From Kordia sp. (GTDB taxonomy: Bacteria; Bacteroidota; Bacteroidia; Flavobacteriales; Flavobacteriaceae), in contig NVVR01000009.1 of NCBI GenBank assembly GCA_002733415.1, forward strand, positions 1-64,000: a stretch of DNA of 64,000 nt. The letters run 5' to 3'. The position numbers and the translations under genes are program-made. This document shows, piece by piece, positions 59,365-64,000 of the stretch (positions within the stretch are counted from its first letter, which is position 1; each line of letters begins with the position of its first letter). Below the pieces are notes generated by a model. It did not search any database. It saw only the letters and a list, made by a program, of their open reading frames with translations, and was not told where the DNA came from.

Positions 59365-62340
59365 TTACAACTTCACCTTTTCATTTTCGTAATTGAATAA
59401 ATAATCAATGTCCATTTCTTGTACTTTTCCCAGTTTAGATAAAGCTTTCATGTCAACATCTTTCTTGTTTCCGATAACTAATACATTGTATTTTTCACCT
59501 TTAATGTTCTTATTGAAAAACACTTTTAAATCTTCCATTGACATATTTTTAATGGTGTTATACATCGCCTCTCTATTGTCATTATCAATACCTAACTTTT
59601 GAAGACGTTCATACGACCAGAAAATATTAGACTTGGTAATACGTTGTGCTGCAATTTTCTTTAACGTAGCTGCTCTTGCTGCCTCAAATTGCTCAGTAGC
59701 TGCTGGCATATCATTCATTAAATCCATCATTGCATTAACTGCTTGCTCCATTTTATTAGCCTGAGTACCTACATAAGCCATTACATAATTTGCCTCTCCT
59801 TTTTTAGATGCATTTCTATAACTAGAAAAAGCTGAATATGCTAATGATTTCGATTCTCTAATTTCTTGGAATACAATTGAAGATAATCCACTACCAAAAT
59901 ACGTGTTAAACAAAGTAGAAGCTGCAATGTTTTCTGCTTTAAAAGGCTCTCCTTTTGCTAGTAAAAGTATCTCTGCTTGAACCATATCATAATCAACATA
60001 ATATACATTTCCTCCTGTATCATTTTGAATATATTCAGTAGCCTTAGGATATTCTTTTAAATCAGCTGAAATTTTATGGTTTTTATTTAAAGCTGAAACA
60101 GCTGCTGAAACATCTTTACCGTAATAGAAAATACGTTGTTTATAGTTACGCATATCTTTTACTGCAGCTACTAATTCTTCCGGATTAATAGCTTCTAATT
60201 CATCTAATTGATAAATATTACGTAAACGTGAATTTTTACCATATTGTCCGTAGTTATATAATCCATTCCAAAGAATATTTCCTTTTTGAGTTTTATCATC
60301 TAACCTACCTTTAGCTATTTTTTCTACATATTTATTGTACGTATCTTGATTCGCTATTGCATTTTCCCACAAGTGCTCTAATAAAGCCAAACCTTCATTT
60401 AGGTTTTCTTTTAAACCACTAATTCCTACATATGATTTATCATTAGCTGTACTTACATGATAGTTAATTCCTAATTTGTAAAACTCTTTTTTAAGTTGCT
60501 CAGGTGTATACTTATCAGTTCCTAAATAATCAAGATACCCAACTGCTAAACCAAGTTTTTTATCGTTGTCTTTACCCATGTCAAAAATGATATTCAAATC
60601 GAATAAATCATTGTTTTTATTTTCAACATAAGATACTTCTACTCCATTCTCTAAAGTAGTTTTCTGTAATTCTTTATTATAATCAATAAATAACGGGGCA
60701 ATCTCTTTTGACTCTTTCTTATTAAAAGCCTGTAAAAACTCTGATTGCTTCCCTCTATTTAAATTTATCGGGGTAATACCAGGGTTTTTTACCTTAGTAA
60801 TATTTTTATCTTCTCCTTTACGTTTGTAGGTAATTACGTAATTATTTTTATAAAATGAATTTGCAAACGTTACTAACTCTTCTTTAGTTATTTTTTTCAA
60901 TTCATCTAAAAAAGCAACTTTATTTGTCCAATTTTCATGGTGTATAAACGCATTATAATACGCACTCGCTAAAGCAGTATTGTTTTCATATTGACGTGTT
61001 TGAGATAATTTTAAATCATTAACTACAGCCTCAATCATCCATTCATCAAATTCCCCTTTCTTCAATTTTTCAATTTGAGCCAGAAGTAAATCTTTAACTT
61101 CATCAAGAGTTTGCCCTTCTTTTGGAGACCCCGTAAACTGATGGTACCCATAATCATTTAAGAAGGTTGGAGAACATCCACCACGTTGAACTGCTTGTTT
61201 TTGATTTAAGTTTAAATCAATTAAACCAGCATTCCCATTAGCTAAAATCATATCAGCCAAAGTCAATAATTTTTCTTCTTTAGTTCCAATTGCTCCTGAA
61301 CGGAACGCTACGGATATACTTTCTGCGGTAGGACCAAAAACTTCACTAGAAATTGGAGCAGTAATTGGTTCTTCTTTTGGTAATTCAGGATGTACAACTT
61401 CTTTACGTTCCATTTTTCCAAAAGCACTATCAACCATTGCTATTGTAGTATCAAAATCAAAATCACCTACTAAAACTACAGCCATGTTATTTGGAACATA
61501 GTATTTGTTGAAGTAATTATGAATGTCAATCATAGAAGGATTCTTTAAATGCTCCGCAGTACCAATAGTAGACTGTTGTCCGTATGGATGATTAGGGAAT
61601 AAATCCTTTAACATAGCCGCATAACGTTTTCTGAAATCACTATCTTGTCCACGATTGAACTCTTCAAATACAGCTTCTAATTCCGTATGGAATAAACGCA
61701 GTACCAACTCGCTAAAACGCTCACTTTCTACAGACAACCATTTTTCTAATTCATTAGCTGGAATCTTGTTTTTATATACTGTTTCTTCAAACCAAGTATG
61801 TGCATTTGTACCTTCTGCTCCTAATGAACTAATCATTTTATCATATTCATTTGCAATAGAATGATTAGATGCCTCCAACGAAGCTTCATCAATTTTCCTG
61901 TATAGGGTTAACTTTTTTGCAGGATCTTGTTCCGCTCTGTGTTGCTCATATAGATTCGATATTTTTTCTAAATGCCCCTTTTCTTCTTCCCAATTAGCAG
62001 TACCAATTTCATGAGTACCTTTAAATACCATATGCTCTAAATAGTGTGCTAATCCAGTAGATTCTTTAGGATCGTAATTAGAACCTGCACGTACAGCGAT
62101 ATACGTTTGGATTTTAGGTTCTTCAGTGTTTTTACTTAAATACACTTTTAGACCATTGTCTAAGGTATATAAACGTAATCCTGTAGGGTCATTTTCTACA
62201 GTTTCATACGCATATCCTTTTGCATCATTTTGCTGGTTTACAGCATAGGTTTTTTCTTGACTTACTTCATTTGAAGAGTCCGATTTCTTACAACTTATTA
62301 CTAAAATACATAGCAATAAGAGATATGTTAGTTTTCTCAT
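59365..62340 (-). CDS. M16 family zinc metallopeptidase, lipoprotein
   Basis: A 991-residue protein with lipoprotein signal LLLCILVISCKKSDSS (Cys17). Two M16 halves are present. The N-terminal half has the inverted zinc motif HYLEH (His99, Glu102, His103) in STGLAHYLEHMVFKGT and the third ligand in the LEAVFEEFNRGQ helix about 80 residues on. The C-terminal half (about 540-960) lacks the motif, as is normal. Members degrade peptides in the periplasm. It is expressed alone, between two strong terminators. Confidence 0.92.
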   Translation of the reverse strand: MRKLTYLLLLCILVISCKKSDSSNEVSQEKTYAVNQQNDAKGYAYETVENDPTGLRLYTLDNGLKVYLSKNTEEPKIQTYIAVRAGSNYDPKESTGLAHYLEHMVFKGTHEIGTANWEEEKGHLEKISNLYEQHRAEQDPAKKLTLYRKIDEASLEASNHSIANEYDKMISSLGAEGTNAHTWFEETVYKNKIPANELEKWLSVESERFSELVLRLFHTELEAVFEEFNRGQDSDFRKRYAAMLKDLFPNHPYGQQSTIGTAEHLKNPSMIDIHNYFNKYYVPNNMAVVLVGDFDFDTTIAMVDSAFGKMERKEVVHPELPKEEPITAPISSEVFGPTAESISVAFRSGAIGTKEEKLLTLADMILANGNAGLIDLNLNQKQAVQRGGCSPTFLNDYGYHQFTGSPKEGQTLDEVKDLLLAQIEKLKKGEFDEWMIEAVVNDLKLSQTRQYENNTALASAYYNAFIHHENWTNKVAFLDELKKITKEELVTFANSFYKNNYVITYKRKGEDKNITKVKNPGITPINLNRGKQSEFLQAFNKKESKEIAPLFIDYNKELQKTTLENGVEVSYVENKNNDLFDLNIIFDMGKDNDKKLGLAVGYLDYLGTDKYTPEQLKKEFYKLGINYHVSTANDKSYVGISGLKENLNEGLALLEHLWENAIANQDTYNKYVEKIAKGRLDDKTQKGNILWNGLYNYGQYGKNSRLRNIYQLDELEAINPEELVAAVKDMRNYKQRIFYYGKDVSAAVSALNKNHKISADLKEYPKATEYIQNDTGGNVYYVDYDMVQAEILLLAKGEPFKAENIAASTLFNTYFGSGLSSIVFQEIRESKSLAYSAFSSYRNASKKGEANYVMAYVGTQANKMEQAVNAMMDLMNDMPAATEQFEAARAATLKKIAAQRITKSNIFWSYERLQKLGIDNDNREAMYNTIKNMSMEDLKVFFNKNIKGEKYNVLVIGNKKDVDMKALSKLGKVQEMDIDYLFNYENEKVKL

Positions 62341-62370
62341 TTAAAAAATTGATTATAGTTGCTTTAAAAA

Positions 62371-62419
62371 TAAGCATAAAAAAAACGCTATCAAATTGAT
62401 AGCGTTTTTTTTATGCTTA
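62371..62419. terminator. Long bidirectional terminator between sucD and the M16 gene
   Basis: The arms run from TAAGCATAAAAAAAACGCT on the left to its mirror ending ATGCTTA on the right, including the core GCTATCAA/TTGATAGC. This is a very long stem with T runs in both directions, 52 bp beyond the sucD stop. Confidence 0.9.
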
Positions 62420-62470
62420 TTTTATGTTTTTCCTAGCAGTATTAATTACCTTAAAAAAATAGTTTTTTAA

Positions 62471-63355
62471 TTAGGCATTAACAGCGGCCAATACTTCAGC
62501 AACTTTAGCTCCAATTTCTGCAGGAGAATCTACTACGTAAATTCCACATTCTCTCATGATAGCTTTTTTAGCTTGAGCAGTATCGTCAGTTCCTCCAACA
62601 ATAGCACCGGCATGTCCCATTGTTCTTCCAGCAGGAGCAGTTTCACCTGCGATAAAACCAATAACAGGTTTTTTACTTCCACTAGCTTTATACCAGTTTG
62701 CAGCATCAGCTTCTAACTGACCACCAATTTCACCTATCATAACTACTGCTTCAGTTTCTGGGTCGTTAATTAATAATTCAACAGCTTCTTTAGTTGTAGT
62801 TCCAATAATTGGATCTCCACCAATACCTATTGCAGTAGTAATTCCTAATCCTTCACGAACAACTTGATCAGCAGCCTCGTAAGTTAACGTACCTGATTTA
62901 GACACAATTCCTACAGTACCTTTTTTGAATACAAAACCTGGCATAATACCAACTTTAGCCTCACCTGGAGTAATAACCCCTGGACAGTTAGGTCCGATTA
63001 AACGAGCATCACTAGCTTTTACATATGCATTAGCTTTGATCATGTCAGCAACAGGAATACCTTCAGTAATTGTAATAATTACTTTAATACCCGCGTCAGT
63101 AGCTTCCATAATTGCATCAGCAGCAAATGCTGGTGGCACAAAAATAATAGTAGTATCCGCTCCAACTTTTTCAACAGCCTCTTGAACTGTATTAAATACT
63201 GGTTTACCTAAGTGCTCTTGCCCCCCTTTACCAGGAGTAACTCCACCTACAACATTTGTTCCATAATCAATCATTTGACCAGCATGGAATGTTCCTTCAC
63301 TACCTGTGAAACCTTGAACTATAATTTTTGAATCTTTATTTACTAAAACACTCAT
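62471..63355 (-). CDS. sucD: Succinate-CoA ligase subunit alpha
   Basis: A 294-residue TCA-cycle enzyme subunit that makes succinate and ATP or GTP from succinyl-CoA. The CoA-binding Rossmann domain begins [22 protein letters not shown]. The ligase domain holds [10 protein letters not shown] and the active-site His in [13 protein letters not shown] (near residue 248). The beta subunit is not in the window. Neighbouring NTF2-like and lpxD genes on the same strand form the cluster common in flavobacteria. Confidence 0.96.
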   Translation of the reverse strand: MSVLVNKDSKIIVQGFTGSEGTFHAGQMIDYGTNVVGGVTPGKGGQEHLGKPVFNTVQEAVEKVGADTTIIFVPPAFAADAIMEATDAGIKVIITITEGIPVADMIKANAYVKASDARLIGPNCPGVITPGEAKVGIMPGFVFKKGTVGIVSKSGTLTYEAADQVVREGLGITTAIGIGGDPIIGTTTKEAVELLINDPETEAVVMIGEIGGQLEADAANWYKASGSKKPVIGFIAGETAPAGRTMGHAGAIVGGTDDTAQAKKAIMRECGIYVVDSPAEIGAKVAEVLAAVNA

Positions 63356-63416
63356 TTTTTTAATTTTTTATAATTGTTACAAATGTAATTTTTTCTATCT
63401 AACTAATAAGCTTTTA

Positions 63417-63827
63417 TCAGGAAACTTTCACTGATAAATATGCATTATTATCTACTGCATTTTCGTCAGCCATTTGACTCATTTCATGACAGCGGAATAA
63501 CTTACCTTCTTTTACTTCCCAAATAGAGATAAAATGCGCTAAACATATTTCTTCTTCAGGATGATCAAATGAGATTACATAATACGTATAACGCACTGTT
63601 ACAAAATTATTTTCTGCAATAATATGACTAATTTCCGGCCTTAACTCTTTAAATGAAGCCGCAATACGTTTACCGTGTTCAATAATATCATTGAAATTAA
63701 ATTTTACAAAACCCGCACTACTACTCCAATACAATTCACATTCTGGATGAATGAAGGATTTTAAAACGTCTTCATTTTTATAAAAATCTGATTCGTAAAA
63801 CGATTTGACTAGTTCTTTTGGGTTCAT
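63417..63827 (-). CDS. NTF2-like (SnoaL) family protein
   Basis: A 136-residue protein of the NTF2-like cone fold: an N-terminal helix ELVKSFYESDFYKNEDVL, then FIHPECELYWSSSAGFVKF, and the strand FVTVRYTYYVIS near residue 78. Close to the end are AHFISIWEVKEGKLFRCHEMSQ. It starts 6 bp after the stop of the upstream lpxD-like gene and precedes sucD by 61 bp. The ligand or activity is unknown. Confidence 0.85.
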   Translation of the reverse strand: MNPKELVKSFYESDFYKNEDVLKSFIHPECELYWSSSAGFVKFNFNDIIEHGKRIAASFKELRPEISHIIAENNFVTVRYTYYVISFDHPEEEICLAHFISIWEVKEGKLFRCHEMSQMADENAVDNNAYLSVKVS

Positions 63828-63833
63828 ACAATA

Positions 63834-64000
63834 TTATTTCAATTTCTTTATTATTTCTGGTAGTTTTCTAATATAAGCCATTTCTTTGAAACGTTCTCTA
63901 GCCTCAACTGCTGGAGAACCAAAGTATTTTTTATTCTCATCGGTAGAATGTCCTAAACCAGACTGTGCAAAAATCTCTGTGCCTTTTGCGATAGTAATTC
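63834..64000 (-). CDS. C-terminal end of an LpxD-type acyltransferase
   Basis: The last 54 codons of a gene entering from the right edge. The sequence ITIAKGTEIFAQSGLGHST is the end of a hexapeptide beta-helix. It is followed by YFGSPAVEARERFKEMAYIRKLPEIIKKLK, the helical tail of Bacteroidota UDP-3-O-acylglucosamine N-acyltransferases. It lies just before the NTF2-like and sucD genes, the usual lipid A cluster layout. The LpxD at 27673-28665 is a separate paralogue. Confidence 0.75.
   Translation of the reverse strand, partial: ITIAKGTEIFAQSGLGHSTDENKKYFGSPAVEARERFKEMAYIRKLPEIIKKLK

Overview
The window comes from a low-GC Bacteroidota genome, most likely a marine member of the Flavobacteriaceae. 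The evidence is a giant secreted protein with a type IX secretion (T9SS) C-terminal sorting domain, promoters of the flavobacterial TAnnTTTG type, a YeeE/YedE/TauE sulfur block, carboxypeptidase-like/plug/beta-barrel outer-membrane proteins, and an lpxD-NTF2-sucD gene order familiar from this group. Genus-level placement is inference only. No rRNA, tRNA, CRISPR array or intact insertion sequence was seen.

Layout. 0-2 kb: sulfur-compound uptake genes (TauE/SafE, Crp/Fnr regulator, two YeeE/YedE half-transporters). The two promoters facing these genes share one operator-like dyad at the same spacing. 2.1-9.2 kb: one tight eight-gene minus-strand operon (phospholipase-D-like protein, small protein, GMC oxidoreductase, VioB-type ferritin-like enzyme, DUF1566 protein, SRPBCC protein, unknown, TMEM175-type channel). 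It reads like an undescribed redox or specialised-metabolite pathway. 9.4-17.4 kb: an accessory zone with a decayed outer-membrane protein, a four-gene R-body (RebB family) cassette, and a LytTR/histidine-kinase pair with a divergent beta-barrel receptor. The kinase and the receptor both carry in-frame stops. A gene-end remnant and its intact paralogue lie on either side of the LytTR block. 17.8-25.4 kb: a MacB-like ABC efflux operon and a divergent sigma-54 two-component system. Between them lie a good -24/-12 promoter, two identical-class enhancer palindromes and a short ORF just downstream of the promoter.

25.6-35 kb: decayed genes (methyltransferase and its duplicated 5' end, TraB/GumN) mixed with DUF2293, LpxD and DUF1853 genes, a methionine-sulfoxide-reductase pair (MsrB, MsrA) next to SelO, and a berberine-bridge-type FAD oxidase. 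35-45 kb: RNA/DNA housekeeping genes (two-domain DEAD helicase, cold-shock protein, LysE/DoxX/YHS operon, frameshifted uracil-DNA glycosylase, TopB, RluE-like pseudouridine synthase, RecQ).

45.8-47.3 kb holds the most unusual content. Two duplicated modules encode five near-identical 28-residue peptides and two copies of a 44-residue basic peptide. Each module has its own dyad-containing leader and a strong hairpin terminator. The DUF1456 gene duplicated along with the modules has decayed in one copy, while the peptides have stayed intact. 47.3-64 kb: DEAD helicase, MscS channel, OmpA/choice-of-anchor-L protein, DUF1272, secreted proteins, an accessory gene bracketed by short palindromes, an RlmI-like methyltransferase, a T9SS-exported beta-propeller protein, an M16 protease, SucD, an NTF2-like protein and the end of a second lpxD.

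Two themes recur. The first is gene decay: seven loci have in-frame stops or frameshifts, several of them in homopolymers. The second is small local duplications. Both suggest a genome segment in active turnover.
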